Positions 26,103-39,036 of a stretch of DNA of 64,000 bases are shown here, one piece after another. The position numbers and the translations under genes are program-made. The DNA lies in contig NC_080588.1 in assembly GCF_029962835.1 (NCBI RefSeq), forward strand, positions 66,942,501 to 67,006,500, read 5' to 3'. The number at the start of each line of letters is the position of its first letter. Within the stretch, counting starts at the first letter, position 1. This DNA comes from Magnolia sinica. Lineage: Eukaryota; Streptophyta; Magnoliopsida; Magnoliales; Magnoliaceae. The notes under the pieces are model-generated. The model made no database searches. It was not told the origin of the DNA and worked only from the letters and a program-made list of their open reading frames with translations.

Positions 26103-27479
26103 TCAACCATAGGTGTTCAATTTCTACTGTTTGTGTGGCGTGGCTTACTTGAGTGTTGGATTTGCCTCCCTTTTTTTCTTCTTTCATACAACAGTGTAAG
26201 AAAATGGGTGGACGGTGTGGATCTGATACATACATTATGATGAGCCCACGGAAGCTCTACATGTCAAACTTCTTCTTGACTTGGTGTGAGATACACCACA
26301 GGAGCGGATTAGGTGAGCCGTGGATTTCCTGCTGAAGCTTTTTGTATGAAGTTTTTGGGAACCAAGTGGGGCCTACTATAATATTTATGAGAATCCACTC
26401 ATTTTTATTTTTTTTTAGTTCATTTCAAGACATGAGGCCTAAAATGAGCCGAATCCAATACTCAACTGGGCCAAAAATGTGAGAATTGAACGTCCACGGT
26501 TGAAATAGTCACAAAAGTTTTGAATCATGTGTGTTTTCAGTTGATCCCAGTAGGAATGAAGTTATGAATGGTATTGATGGCATGTAAATGTCAACGTCTA
26601 CCTCATGAAGGTTTCAACGGTGGGAAATTTCCTAACCACCCTTTTCTTTACTCAGGCCCACTTGAATCTTGGATACTGCTCACTATTGGTCTCATGTTCT
26701 AAGATAAGCTCACAAATTGGATGAACAAGGTAGATTTCTCACAAACATGAAGGTAGGCCCATTTAGGTACCAGTGCAGGAACTTTACGTGAAATAGATTT
26801 TTAGAACTACATGGTCAATTCTAAAATTGCATGGGCCCATGATGATGTATTTTTTAGATCTACATCGTGAATCTATTTTTTACATATAATTCTACTATAC
26901 AAACCCAAAACATATTAGATCCAAAGTTAAAGTGGACCACACCACTGAAGACCGTAGGAATTGATACTACTGTTGAAAACTTTGTGAGGCCAATGAAGGC
27001 TCTGATCAGGCTTATATTTGTATTTTAACTTCATGCAAGTATTTGTGATTTTATGAATATGTGAGATGAAAAATAAGCCTCATGGTTAGCATTAGAAAAG
27101 TTCCAATGATGGTTTGTTCAATTCCCACCAAAAACATACTTTTTGTGGTGTGATTCACTTGAACTTTGGATGTACTTCATTTTTGGGATCATCCTCTATA
27201 TTCGTCTGGAAATTTTGATGGACAGTATATCCAACACAATAATCATAGTGGGACCTAAAAAAACTGCACACCTTAAAAGATGTGTTGTTAGCCAAGTCAT
27301 TGGAAATGACGTGTACCAATGAGAAGCCACCGTACTAAAATTTTCTATGCCTTGGACACGGACTATCCACACTCTTTACCACTATTGTTTAGCTCATGCC
27401 AAAAAATGATACAGTTCCAAAGCTCAAGTATACCACACCATATAAAATAGTGGAAATTGAATGCGCACCTTTGAAAAAT
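26103..27479. repeat. Foldback repeats, continuation of the split copy plus two more
   Basis: 26103-26330 completes the copy interrupted by the gypsy element (ends with acaccacaggagcggattag). Further partial copies lie at about 26360-26770 and 26830-27270, recognised by gatccaaagttaaagtggac / cttgaactttggatgta and related mirrored words. No gene. Confidence 0.55.
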
Positions 27480-27699
27480 GTTGGGGGCACAGAACTTGTG
27501 GATCAAGTTTATATTTGTGTTTTCCCTTGTAAAAAGTGGGATGGAAAATAAAACATCACGGCGAGCCCGAGGAAGGTCCACATGAGATTTTTATCTACAT
27601 ATTTTTCTGGCACATGTCCGGGAATGAACTGAAAAATCATATGTACGGAATGGTTTAAACACATGCATCATGGTGAGCGTTACGGAGCTTGGGCGGCGA

Positions 27700-28612
27700 C
27701 CTGCACTATGGCCCACGTAAAGAGTGAGAGGTCTGAATTACAGGAAAGAAGATCTAACGGTACCACCGACCATTCCATGAGTTCGGATGCGTTTGTAGGT
27801 GGGAATGCGTGTGAATGATCATCGTTTCAAACGCGCGTGCTCTTGAGATAAACCGACCAAATAGGTGAGACACAGGCCTTACTCAAGACGGTGCCCCCCT
27901 TAATGTGGGGCCCACCTATTCTGTATCCATTCCCTTCATCCCTTCTACCCCATTATTTTAAGGCATTATCCCAAATGAAGCATATCCAAATATCAGGTCC
28001 ATCGTACCATAAAAAAAACAGTGGTGATTGAACACCCTACCACTAAAAACTTCTTAGACTGCACCTTATTGTTTTCGTGGTATTTATTTACCATCTAATC
28101 TGTTGATAAGGTCACGTAAGCTTGGATGAAGAGAGAGAGAGAGAAAAAAAAAAAAACAAATATCAGTTTGATCTAAAAAATTGTATGGTCTGTTAATGAT
28201 AAATCACCACTATTTCCTGTATATATGGTCCACTTGATTACTGGATCTGATTCATTTTTAAGATAATGCCTTAAAATCATCTATAAAATTAGATGGATGG
28301 CGTGGATATAGAATACATACATCAAGGTTAGCCAGAAATTAAAACTAAACCGTACCAAGATATTGGTGCTTTTAGATGTATCATGAAAAAATAAGTATGC
28401 TAATTTTATTACCTAACTGTTAGACGGAGGATATTTATTGGACGGTTAAAGCTGAAAAATCCAACGGTATTGATGCAAGATACAAGTGCCTACGAATCAG
28501 TGGTCAGGATGGTCGGACAAGTGCTAACGAATCTGCTTGTTCAACAAATCAATCTGATTTTTGAACTTTAATGAATTAGAGAAAGTGGGTTATATTTAAT
28601 CTGTTTAGTGTA
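27700..28612. other. Duplicated intergenic sequence with foldback remnants
   Basis: Matches 50700-52347. A foldback remnant occupies about 27900-28330. No gene. The paralogous site at 27753-27760 (gatctaacggtacc) is the empty site of the element at 50761-51491. Confidence 0.6.
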
Positions 28613-28621
28613 AGTCAATAT

Positions 28622-29369
28622 GGAAGCTGATTGGCTGGTGTACCACACACCACCAATTTGGCTGTTGTGTTGATGTGACCAAGTTTTGTGGGTCCCATGT
28701 TAAGGTATGAGTTATATCCAAACCGTTTGCCTACTTGGTGAGCTCGTGGTAACCGTTCGTCCGATTGATATGCTAGTCGTGTGGCTAGAGATCACTAAAA
28801 ATAAGACCGATCAAAAGCTCAATGAAATCCTTTTGGGGGTCACAGAACTTTTGGATCAATATTATATTTGTTTTTCCTCTTTATCTTATGAACAGTTTGG
28901 ATGTAAAATAAATATTATGGTGGGCCCTATGTTTGTTTTAACGGTGAGAATCATTGTCTCATTGTTATTTATGGTGTGGTCCACCTGAGCTTTGGATATT
29001 ACTCATTTTTTAAATAAAGATCTAAAATGATTTCAAAAAATGGATGAACGGTGTGGATATGATAAATAGATCATTATGGGCTACGTAACTTTGATATCCT
29101 TTGAACCGTTCCTATAGCTGGAAGCTAGAGGAGCGTTGGGTCCTTACCCTTACTCCAGCGGTAAACTCTCAGGAGTTTGAACACATGGTCGAGAGTTCGA
29201 GTACCCGTAGGTGGTGAAATCCCACCATGGCGTGAGTGTGTGGTGGTGTGTGTGTGCGTGTGTAAAGAAAAAACAAAAGCTAGAGGAGCGTCAGCGCTCA
29301 TCTTCACCCGACACGTATCCACATCAGCCAGGTCAGTGTTGCGTGTGGTACATCATCCAATCCACTACC
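28622..29369. mobile_element. Mutator-like element upstream of gene C, exact 9-bp target duplication
   Basis: Target duplication agtcaatat occurs at 28613-28621 and 29370-29378. Terminal repeats are GGAAGCTGATTGGCTGGTG at the left and the mirrored catccaatccactacc at the right. The interior is non-coding foldback sequence. A SINE has inserted at 29137-29276. The same insertion is present upstream of gene F (52357-53789), so it predates the block duplication. Confidence 0.85.
29137..29276 (+). mobile_element. tRNA-derived SINE with 15-bp target duplication
   Basis: Flanked by aagctagaggagcgt at 29122-29136 and 29277-29291. The head resembles a tRNA with an A-box-like ctccagcggtaaac and a B-box-like gtcgagagttcgagtacc. 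The body ends in a GTGTGTGTGCGTGTG stretch and an A-rich tail. It lies within the Mutator-like element 28622-29369 and is missing from that element's copy upstream of F, so it inserted after the block duplication. Confidence 0.85.
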
Positions 29370-29457
29370 AGTCAATATTTGCCACGGTGGCATTTCTTGG
29401 TCCGTACGGGCTACGTATCAAAGCGTCCAGCGAAACCAGAGTATCGAACGCTGCTAA

Positions 29458-29471
29458 CGTCAGTTATGACG
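29458..29471 (+). promoter_or_regulatory. Paired TGACG (as-1-like) site in promoter of gene C
   Basis: cgtca and tgacg face each other in cgtcagttatgacg. TGACG pairs are bound by TGA-type bZIP factors in salicylate- and stress-responsive promoters. The site is conserved upstream of gene F (54985-54998). Function is inferred. Confidence 0.45.
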
Positions 29472-29482
29472 GCAGGAGACGG

Positions 29483-29490
29483 AACCAAAC
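29483..29490 (+). promoter_or_regulatory. MYB-type AC-like element (aaccaaac)
   Basis: Fits the plant MYB consensus MACCWAMC found in phenylpropanoid gene promoters. Conserved in F at 55003-55010. It lies about 25 bp before the TATA-like box. Confidence 0.45.
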
Positions 29491-29514
29491 TTGTTTCTGG
29501 CCATCCGCCCCCTC

Positions 29515-29522
29515 CATATTTA
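29515..29522 (+). promoter_or_regulatory. TATA-like box of gene C (catattta)
   Basis: Placed 88 bp before the ATG, with a CT-rich leader between. It is the best TATA candidate in the region. The equivalent bases are deleted in F. Confidence 0.45.
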
Positions 29523-29551
29523 AGAGGCGCCTGGCATCATGTCACAGCCAC

Positions 29552-29555
29552 ACAA

Positions 29556-29590
<35 letters not shown>
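29552..29590 (+). repeat. CT-rich 5' leader of gene C
   Basis: About 14 CT units just upstream of the ATG. F has the same leader but shorter and interrupted (ctttctccctctc). CT-rich leaders are common in plant genes. Confidence 0.7.
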
Positions 29591-29592
<2 letters not shown>

Positions 29593-29609
29593 AAAGGAAG
29601 AAAAGAGAA

Positions 29610-32600
29610 ATGTCGAAATCTCCAGAGGAAGAACACCCTCAGAAGGCGTTTGGGTGGGCTGCAAGAGACTCTTCTGGAGTCCTCTCCCCTTTCAAATTCT
29701 CTAGAAGGTATAGTCACCTTTCTCTTTGTTTTCTTTGGAATTCTTGTTCTTTCTTTTCGTGGGTATTTTTGGTATTGTATATGAGATCTCTCTCTCTTCT
29801 TAATTTTTTTGGAACCCTCATTTCTTTTCTTTTTGCGTGTTCTTATTGTAATGAGATCTTTCTTTTTATTTTTGGTGGGTATTTTTCGTATTTCTATTCT
29901 CTCCCTTAATTGAATGAGATCTTCTTTTTAGTTTCTTTGTAATTTTTCTTCTTATTTTTTGTGAGTTTTTCGGTATTTTCTATGCTGTCTCTCATTGTTC
30001 TGGACCTCTCCTAACCTTTTTTCTTTTCTTTTCTTGTATTTTCTTTTATATGTGTTTTTAGTGCAACGAGATCTTTTCTCTCTTCTTAATTTTTGGTATC
30101 TTCCACCCCTATATATGATACACATGCACAAAGGCATCCTTCCATGAGAACGTGCACACCTTTCCATACGTGTCATACGCCTAAAATCCGAACGGTCCAT
30201 GTGATGTGGCACCCCATGAAACCTTCAACGACCGTTCAGATTTTGGGCTCATAGAAACTCACGAGAACTGGTGTGCAACCGAGTATTGGGACATTCGACA
30301 CACATCGGAAGCCGAGCTGTGTGGGCCCCACCGTGATGCTCGCTCTCATGCCCTAAAGTGATTTCGCAAAATAAAACGATCGATGTGAACATAAGACATG
30401 CATCATGGTAGGGCCCACCAAACTTGGTGACCTCAACACACCTGGTGAGGCAATCTCCTTCCATTCCCGTGCAAGCAACTTTACTTTTTTCCAATTAATG
30501 TCACATTAATACGTACAGGTGTGCAATTAATGGACACATTTGATCGATCACCTGGTGAGCCACGCTGTATTCATGGACAACGGACGGTCTGATCTAACAT
30601 GCAGGTGTGGCCCACCAGGGATCGGATGAGCCTGATTTTCTAAAATGATATTTTCATGGTGGTACCGGTTGTTTTCATGGTACTGATTCACAATAAAAGT
30701 GGTATATAAAGATGGTGCGGTTCCACAAGTTGAAGAAAGTGGAACATGCTTTTAAACAAAGGGTGTGGAGCACATACTGTCACTTCCCAATAACAGTGGT
30801 AGCTGTAAAAGGCTTTTCGCAATATCAGGTTACACGATTTATTGCTTGCCAGTAGAACATGAAAACCCCCTTTGTTATATTGGGCACATCATACATTTAA
30901 TGTAATAGTACTCATAAAGTCAATGATGATGTGGACAAAACACAGCCAAGGAAAATGATATACTTGTCACGGACCCGGATTCTCACCTTCAAAGAAATAA
31001 AAATAAAAACTTGTTCTTCTATGGGGTAAAACCTTTTGAGGCCTCTTTGGGAGCATGGATTTGGATCCTCTGGTTTGAAATCTTCTTGTGTTTAGCACTC
31101 TAGATTAGGAATCAACTTTAATCCAAAATAGTTATGCATAGTATGCTAATAGTAGTTGGAATTTAATTACTAAATTAGCTTTAATATCTTTAATTAGTGA
31201 ACATATGTAATGTTTAATACAATGGTTGCAATAAGCCTATTGAAATATATGTTTCGCTCGAAAATGATGAAATTACATGTCTCGGATGGGCCACAAGTAT
31301 AAAATTATGTCCGAGTAATTGACTAACTAATGATTTTTAATTGTTAATTTATGTTGTACTGGTGCTGATCATCGCATTAAAATAATTATAATGATGCAAC
31401 TGATAATTCAATTGTTTTGGAACATTATTAGTGGCCCATGTATCCAATAAAATAATATTAAGGTGACATATATGTTACACATGCAACTATCGAAAGAATT
31501 TTAGATATTATCCCAATCCCTTTTTTAAATTCCACTATTGTTGGTCGTCATAAAGTGAATGTATCCCACGGATCAGTAAAAAGAGATTATAAACATTACT
31601 CGTGTACTTTCCTGACATTCATTGTTGCCGACTCCCAGTCAGCTGGGTAATTTTGGGCGCGGTTTCCGGATCCACGGAGGTGTTTGGGACCCTATGGGGC
31701 TTACATGGATGGATGTCTTAAATCCACACCGTCCAACCATTTTAAAAGCACATTTTTAAGGCATGATCCCAAAATTAAAGCTGACCAAATCTTCGGTGGA
31801 CCACATCAGAGGAAGCAGTCATGATTGAATCCTACCAATAAAAACTTCATAAATTCTAACAGAATATTTGTTTGCTATCCAACCTATTGATAAGGTTACA
31901 AAAACCTAAACGAAGAAGTCGCACAAATATCATCTATGATCCGAAGCTTTTGTGACCCCCGGTAAGTTTTTTAAGGGCCAATTATATGGTTTCATTTACT
32001 ATAGTCCATTTAAGATTTGGATCTGCTTCATTTTTTTGGTTCATGCCCTAAGGCATGGATGTAATTACATACATCATGGTGTGCCCCACCCGCCCCGGAT
32101 CCATCCAAGCCGTGCCCGATACTTTTTTCTCTTTCGTGGTGGGCCACGCTGCGAAGGACAGCGGACACGTGTCCTAATTTTGTGGGAGCTTTACAGACAT
32201 TTTTAATAGAAAATATTTTTATCTGAGTTGTGATGTGTTTGTAGGGCCAATGGCGACGATGATGTCACGCTCAAGATTCTCTACTGCGGAATCTGCCATT
32301 CGGATCTTCACGCTGTTAAAAACGAATGGGGAAATTCCGTCTACCCCTTGCTCCCAGGGTAAGATCGTCTTAACGCCGTTATTTATTGTTTCTAGAAAGG
32401 GAATATAATATGAAAAGGCAATTCGCGCGAGGGGATATGAAAAAGGTGATTTGTAGGACGCTAATGTGAAATGTCCAAGCCGTTCTCAGGTGAGGCCCAC
32501 TCACTTTGAACATGATCTGAACCGCTAAATGGTGTCTGGATGGTCCAAAGAGGGAAAGGTAAAAAGGAAGAAGCAAGGATCCATGCTCAACCTACACGTT

Positions 32601-35600
32601 GCGGTGGACCTTATAAGGGAACCAAAAGGACCTTCCTACTGTTGATCATTTGAAAGGTGGGCCAATGAATGGCTCGGATATTTACGCGTGTGCTTCGCTG
32701 GCGTGTGAAACGACCCTTTATCCCCTCTCCCTTATAATAATCAAGCACACGTGCAGACCCAACTGTGTTGGAAAGATAAGCTTTTTATCTCCTTGTGGAA
32801 AGGAACCGTTAACATCTCCATCATCCACCTGTCATAAGTGCAACGCAATTCATACCACAAGATTGGAAGGTCAGGATCTCCGATCAGTGGCACCTTCAGG
32901 ATGGTCATCCATCCGTAAGATGGCCATGAATCTATCTTATTTGCCACTCATATTAATAAGGTGACACAAGCATGCAGGCATGGATGAAGGGGAAAACACA
33001 AATATCAGGTAGATCCAATACTTTTTTCCTGTGGTGTGATTCACATGAGATTTGGAATTCCTTCATTTTTGGGGCCATGACTTAAAATTGAACTGGTAAA
33101 TGGATGAACGGCATGGATATGAAACATATACACGGTGGGTTTCACAGTCCCAGGACCACCGAACTAAGAGGCTTTCCAGGTGCACCGAAGCAACGTCTAT
33201 TTTATATGGAAGGCGGTGCCCCCCGGCAGTCGGCAATGCCATCACTGAGCGCGACTTGACTGCGACTCCCGGTAACAGCAACGTGGGTGAGACCCTGACT
33301 ATAGAGCCCACCTTTAGGTATGCAATGAATATCTACACTGTACATCTATTTTTTAGGCTTATTTTAAGATATGGTCCAAAAAATGAAGTAGATACAAATT
33401 TTAGGTGAAACACACCATGGAAATTACACAATGCTGAATACTTCCTACCGTCCACATTAATGTTTGTTGACCATCCAACATGTTGATAAAGTCGCATTAA
33501 AAGAAATATAAATACTAGTTTAATCTAAAATATTTGTGGCCACAAAAGGTTTTTAATACTCAATAACCAATATTTTCTGTAACGTGGTCACCAAAAATTT
33601 GTTTCTATTTAAGATTTGGGACCATGGCTTAAATTAAGCTGGAAAAACAGATGAAGTGCGTGAATATACATTGCCGAGGTGGCCCCTATAGTCAGGGTCT
33701 CACCACATCGATTAGGTGAGACCCGGGATCCACTGGTTGAGATCCTGATTGTGGGGCCCACTGTGATGTATGTGACTACATCCACACCATCCATCCACAG
33801 TGGAAGCTCATTTTAAGACATGCTCCAAAAAATGAAGCAGATCCAACTCTCAGGTGGACCATAATACATGAAACAGTGGTAATCGACCATTAAAACTTTT
33901 TGCGGACCACAAAAGTTTTGTATAAAACTGATATTTGTGTAGTCTCTTCATCTAGATCTTTTTTATCTTATCAACAGGTTGGATGGCAAATAAACATTTC
34001 AGTGACCCCATGAAGTTTTTAATGATGGGGATTCAATCATTAATGCTTCTTGTGGTATGGTCCACATAAGATTTAGATCTACTTCATTTTTGGGATCATG
34101 CCCTAAAATGAGCTTTCTAAACAGTTGGACCGACTGTGTTGATTTAAGGCACATTCATCATTGTGAGCCCCATAGTCAGGGGTCCCACCCACAGTGGATT
34201 TCTGGTCTCACCTAATCCTCTCCCCATCTCTGGTTCCGGGACCGCAGCCAAGTCTTTCTTGCCATCACTGTTCTCGCGAGATGCACGTGGTCCCTCTAAT
34301 GCGTGAAACCCGTGTTATAGTCTTATAGATCAATGACCGAAAGCTACCCTATCATGCATAAATGTACGGTTTTAATTAGTAGGGCCCATCATAATGTTTA
34401 TTTTCCATCTAATTTATTCATAAGATCACACAAACTTTGGACCAAGAAGAAAAACAAATATCATACCAATCCAAAACTTCTATGACCCCCAAAAAAGTTC
34501 AATGATAGACGTTGAATCCCCCACTTCTTTTTGCAGTGTGGTCCACTTGATCTTTGGATTTGTCTTATTTTTTATTTCAAGACTTAAGACTAGCTCTCCA
34601 AATGGAAGGACAGTTGGGATATAACACATACCTCATGATGAGACCCACATAACTTGGTGACGTCAGCACACCAGCTTGATCGGTGACGTGGGTACACCAG
34701 CCAATCCGCTTCCTTTCCACAGGGACCCCACTTGAAATCTCACTAAGTTGACTCATCCGATTTTCGAATCAAATCAGCATGTGTTAGAACTATATATGGT
34801 CAAAAGACCCTACCCACTTCATCATCATTTAAAGAACCATCAGAAATTAATGTAAGCCATCTGTTCCTGCAGGCATGAGATCGTGGGTATAGTGACCGAA
34901 GTGGGGTCCAAGGTATCAAAATTCAACGTTGGAGATAAGGCGGGCGTCGGGTGCATGGTTGGATCCTGCAAATCATGCTCCAGCTGCGAGCAAGGCTCGG
35001 AGAACTACTGTCCCAAGATGATCCTCACCTACAATTCCACGTACCACGATGGCACTATGACGTACGGTGGATACTCCGATTTTCTGGTGGTCAATCAGAA
35101 CTTTGTGATCCACTTCCCTGAGAGCTTGCCACTTGATGGGGCCGCGCCGCTATTGTGCGCCGGTATTACAGTGTACAGTCCAATGAGGTATTACGGGCTC
35201 AGTGAGCCAGGCAAGCATCTAGGAGTGGCTGGGCTCGGTGGACTCGGTCATGTAGCAGTTAAGTTTGCCAAGGCCTTTGGGTTGAAGGTCACTGTAATCA
35301 GTACATCCCCCAACAAGGAGAAGGAAGCAATCGAACGACTCGGTGCTGACTCATTCCTGGTCAGCCGTGACCCGGCACAGATGCAGGTGAGTCAGGGTTC
35401 GTGTGACTGACATGGCCATGCATGTGTGTTTCAATCTATCCAAAAACCCACACACATCAAAATTAGGGCTGTAAATGAGTAGAGCTAGCTCGAAAAGCTC
35501 GCTCGACTCGGCTCGAGTCAGCTCGGATTGACTCGGCTTGAAAGGTCGACTCGGGGCGAGTCAAGCTTATTTTCTAGAGCTCGGGTTAAGTTCGAGCCAA

Positions 35601-36251
35601 GTTTGAGCATGGTGCATTTCAACTCGAGTCGACTCGAAGCTCAAGCTCGACTTGGCTAGAGTAATATATTTTATTAATATATTATAATATTATAAATATA
35701 TATATAGGGAAAAGGTACTATGCGCTCGACCTCACGATAAGCTCCCTTGAGGTCGAGCTGTGTGGGCCCCACCGTGATGTGTGTCGACCATCAACACCGT
35801 GCATTTGATGGGTCCCCTTTAAATTATGGGATATCCCAAAAATCAGCCGTATACGGAACTCAGGTGGGCCATACCATCTAAAATCATGTGAAGACACCGT
35901 TAAAACATATAAAAGCACTTGGTGGGCCCACCTGAAATTTGCATGCATCTAAAACTTGGTCTGAACCCTCATCCAAGTGAGACACACATAATGGATGGGC
36001 TGAATTTGCAAACCACATCTCATTGGGCCCAAAAAATAGTTATGAATGTTTTAATGGTGCACGGCCCCTCTCCACTTCTGTATGTGGTGTGGCCCACACA
36101 AGTAATAGATTGACTTGATTTTTGAGATCTAGGCCCACGATGGAATGGTGCATCTGACTGATGGGGTACATGTTCGAAATGCATCACGGTGGGGCCTACA
36201 CAGCTCAACTTCATGGGACGGACTCGTGAGGTCGAGTGCCTAGTGACTTTT

Positions 36252-36315
<64 letters not shown>

Positions 36316-37358
36316 CTTTAAAAAAAAAAAAAAAAGAAGTTAAAACGAAAAAACCCTACCTAGCCCTACCCGTCCCATTCTCTCTCATTCATATTTTAGC
36401 CAAAAATATAATAAATTGACATATGAAGAAGCTCGACTCAAGAGAAACTTGATTGGACTCGTACCACTAGCTCGACTCGACAGCTTTGATAAACAAGCCA
36501 AGCTTCAATGTTGAGCTCGAGGGTGAACTCGAGTATAGCATGGATGAGTCGAGCCAAGCTTGGCCCACCTCTGACTCGACTCGCCACGCCTCAATGTACA
36601 GCCCTAATAACAATTGAACCATGACTACTGGAAGTGGGCCCCACTTAATTTTAAGGGCAATGTAAGTGAGGCCTATCATTCTTGGATTAAAATGGCGATG
36701 ATTTACTTAGCAATCTGTTATTAGGATTGAAAAGGTCATGTAATTATGACCCAGTTAACATTATACGGTGATGATTTATTCGTTTCATATTTTATGGTGT
36801 AGGCTGCCATGGGCACCATGGATGGTATCATCGATACGGTCTCGGCGGTCCACCCGATCCTGCCGTTGATAGGCCTGCTGAAGACTAATGGGAAGCTGGT
36901 TATGTTGGGTGCACCAGAGAAGCCTCTTGAGCTACCGGTATTCCCACTGCTTTTCGGTAAGTAAACATCCTTTCATTGTCTTTAACTGTCCTATAAATGT
37001 GTAATTCAAATATTTAGTGAAGGCTGCGTTTGGCTGCACCAAATTTCATGAATCATGATATTTAACATTGTAAAATTTCATGATCACAAATGAACGGGCT
37101 GGAAGATCGTTGCCCATCTATTATTTTCCCCACTGACATTGTTCTGATTTTGCAGGGAGGAAGGCCGTGGCAGGAAGTGTCATTGGAGGAATCAAAGAGA
37201 CCCAAGAGATGATTGACTTTGCCGCCAAGCACAACATCACAGCGGACATTGAAGTTATTCAGATGGACTACGTGAACACGGCCATGGAGCGGCTTGCGAA
37301 GGCGGACGTACGATACCGGTTCGTCATCGATGTGGGGAATACCTTGAAATCTCCGTGA
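29610..37358 (+). CDS. CAD-like zinc alcohol dehydrogenase, copy C (type II, complete)
   Basis: NADP-dependent medium-chain alcohol dehydrogenase of the CAD/ELI3/mannitol-dehydrogenase group, probably cytosolic, interconverting cinnamyl-type or related aldehydes and alcohols. Five exons: 29610-29707, 32245-32358, 34873-35386, 36803-36956, 37156-37358 (98, 114, 514, 154, 203 nt), all GT-AG, giving 360 residues, the usual length. The start [11 protein letters not shown] leads into [16 protein letters not shown], typical of the family. Catalytic zinc ligands C50, H72/E73 and C166; structural zinc C103, C106, C109, C117; Rossmann G191-x-G-G-x-G196; S214-T-S for NADPH. Residue 122 is Leu where lignin CADs have Trp, so I favour the ELI3/mannitol-dehydrogenase-like side; the true substrate is unknown. 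Introns 1-3 are swollen by transposable elements. Confidence 0.93.
30170..31610. repeat. Insertion cluster in intron 1 of gene C, absent from F
   Basis: F joins directly from the sequence equivalent to about 30165 to that at about 31612, while C carries about 1.4 kb more. It includes foldback pieces (30310-30450) and, from about 31035 to 31540, a truncated Harbinger-like element recognised by ggcctctttgggagcatgga and ttagtggcccatg. Confidence 0.6.
33170..34690. repeat. Foldback repeat remnants in intron 2 of gene C
   Basis: Three partly overlapping foldback remnants (about 33300-33690, 33740-34190, 34370-34700) share the catcc-acaccatcc and gatgaacggtgtgg type words. The first two are also present in F; the last ends with acaccagccaatccgcttcc, a Mutator-like terminus, and is missing from F. 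Confidence 0.5.
35465..36606. mobile_element. hAT-like non-autonomous element in intron 3 of gene C
   Basis: Ends are short inverted repeats: left tagggctgtaaatgag, right caatgtacagcccta. Flanks atcaaaatt and ataacaatt look like a degraded 8-bp duplication. The interior is the degenerate agctcgactcgg repeat plus a nested foldback element (35708-36251). F intron 3 is 248 bp and reads straight through the empty site (catcaaaattggacc), so the insertion is later than the duplication or was lost cleanly. Confidence 0.7.
35708..36251. mobile_element. Foldback element with GGAAAAGG ends, nested, flanked by TA repeats
   Basis: Left end ggaaaaggtactatgcgctc, right end gtgcctagtgacttttcc, mirrored. 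It is flanked by atatatata at the left and a (TA)n tract of about 57 bp at the right (36257-36313). A related copy lies in opposite orientation at 47537-48210. No coding sequence. Confidence 0.7.
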
Positions 37359-37640
37359 ACCGCCGATTTGAATCAGCATCCATGTGGCCCACCAGTCATA
37401 TAGTTTTTAGGGTGCTATGTTTTCGTTGGTTTGAGTCAGAATCTATGTTGTCCACATAGTCATGTGTTTGGTCGCATGTTTTTTGTTGTTACATATGCCC
37501 GGATTCTTGCTAGGTACACGACCTTTTTTTTCTTAGGTTTTCATTGCTATTAAAGGCTACATGAGTATCACATTCTATTGGTAATAATTTTAGTTTGTAG
37601 TGGTCAACATGGCTGCAAGGTAATATAAATCAAACACATG

Positions 37641-39036
37641 AAACATGATTTAATACATGGGGATTAGTCGAAAAAGGTTTCCAGGTGACCCTTGCCCTAC
37701 CTTGATGTGTGTGTTTTATGACGTAGATTCAATGAATTTGGAGAACCATGTTAGGCTGTAAGATTTGATTGGGTCACGTGCTGCTGTGAGAGTTTAGCCA
37801 TAGTAACAAAGCTAATGACTTAAATGCAAAGTGGATTATTTGCGACTGTGACTATAGAGCCCACCCTGATGTATAGTCCACATGTGATGTTGGTTTATTT
37901 TTTTGCATCATTTTAGGGCATGAGACAAAAAAATGAAGTAAATCCATATCTCAGGTGGACCACATTACAAGAAACAATGATGATTAACCATTAAAAACTT
38001 ATTGTGGGCCACAAGTTTTGAATGAAAATGATATTCAATTTTTCCCTTCATCCTTATCTATATGACCTTATCAACAGGTTGGATGGCAAATAAACATTAT
38101 CATAAGCTTTGAAAAGTTTTAAGTGGTGGGCATTCAATCACTACTATTTCTCATAAGACTTGTATGTACTTTAGTTTTGGGTTCATGCCCCAATTTGAAC
38201 GGGCAACACCGATGGAGGGTGTGGATATACTGCACATACATCAAGGTGGACCCCATGGTCAGGGCCAGACCATGATAGGTGAGGCTGGGCAGCATTTAAC
38301 CCGCGTGGATGTACTACACATACATCAAGGATGGCCACACAGTCAGGGCCACACCATGTTTGGTGAGGCCGGGGCCGCACCTAATTGGCACCCCTTACCA
38401 ACATGCTTGGCTGAAGCTATCTCCATATTATGGCCGGTACCACCACCGGAAGAGTGGAATAATGACACCCACCATTGAAATCTTCCTAAGGCCCACCTTG
38501 ATATTTATTTGTCATCCAACTTGTTGATAAGGTCACACTGACTTGGATGAAGGGAACATATATACAAATATTAGCTTGATCCAAAACTTTTATGACCCGA
38601 GAAGCCCTTAATGGTGGGTGCTGAATCGCCATTGTTTCCTGTGGTGTGGTTCATTATTCTTTGGATCTGTTTTATTTATGTACTCATGCCCTAAAATTCA
38701 TTACATGCACACTAGGCAATCGAAGCTTGTGGAGACCTTGTGCAACATAACAACGAAAAATAAAAAGGAGAAAATGGGCCCCAACAAGGAAAGAGAGGAA
38801 AGGCGTTGAGAGTAAATTCCAACTCGAAAAAATATCACACTACATTGCTTCCTTTTCTCCACGTTCTTCTTTTTTTTCTTCTCACGGTTTAACTCGTGCT
38901 TTTGGCATTATTTCCAATTGACGCCAATCGATGTGCCAACCATCATAATGCTTATGATAATCGGACGGGATCTACTAAACACGCATGTATGTAAACATCT
39001 CACTTATATAAACACATCCTATATATATATATATAT
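37641..39036. repeat. Foldback repeat remnants 3' of gene C
   Basis: About 37850-38270 and 38270-38700 carry foldback words (ggacccca, atacatcaaggtgg, tggatgaagggaa). The segment catacatcaagg-tgg occurs twice near 38235 and 38320 as a local duplication. No gene found. Confidence 0.45.

Larger units (their letters stand above)
27480..37640 (+). repeat. Segmental duplication, left copy (contains CAD-like gene C)
   Basis: Sequence from about 27480 (acttgtggatcaagtttata) to about 37600, beyond the gene's 3' end, matches about 49780-60430 in the same order, interrupted by insertions private to one side. Matching anchors include agttcggatgcgtttgtagg, gatattggtgcttttagatg, the gene's promoter, all exons and the 3' flank. 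Boundaries are approximate. Confidence 0.85.

Noticed and set aside
29137-29276. tRNA gene candidate from the B-box-like ttcgagtacc
   Set aside because: No cloverleaf with acceptor stem pairing; short direct repeats and A-rich tail show it is a SINE.
29211-29909. Long + strand frame spanning the gene C promoter, exon 1 and intron 1
   Set aside because: It runs through the CT leader and into polypyrimidine intron DNA; the family start and frame are those of 29610.
35718-36214. Open frames with His/Gly/Pro-rich content in the foldback element
   Set aside because: Products of 'gtgggccc' repeats in a non-coding foldback element, present on both strands.
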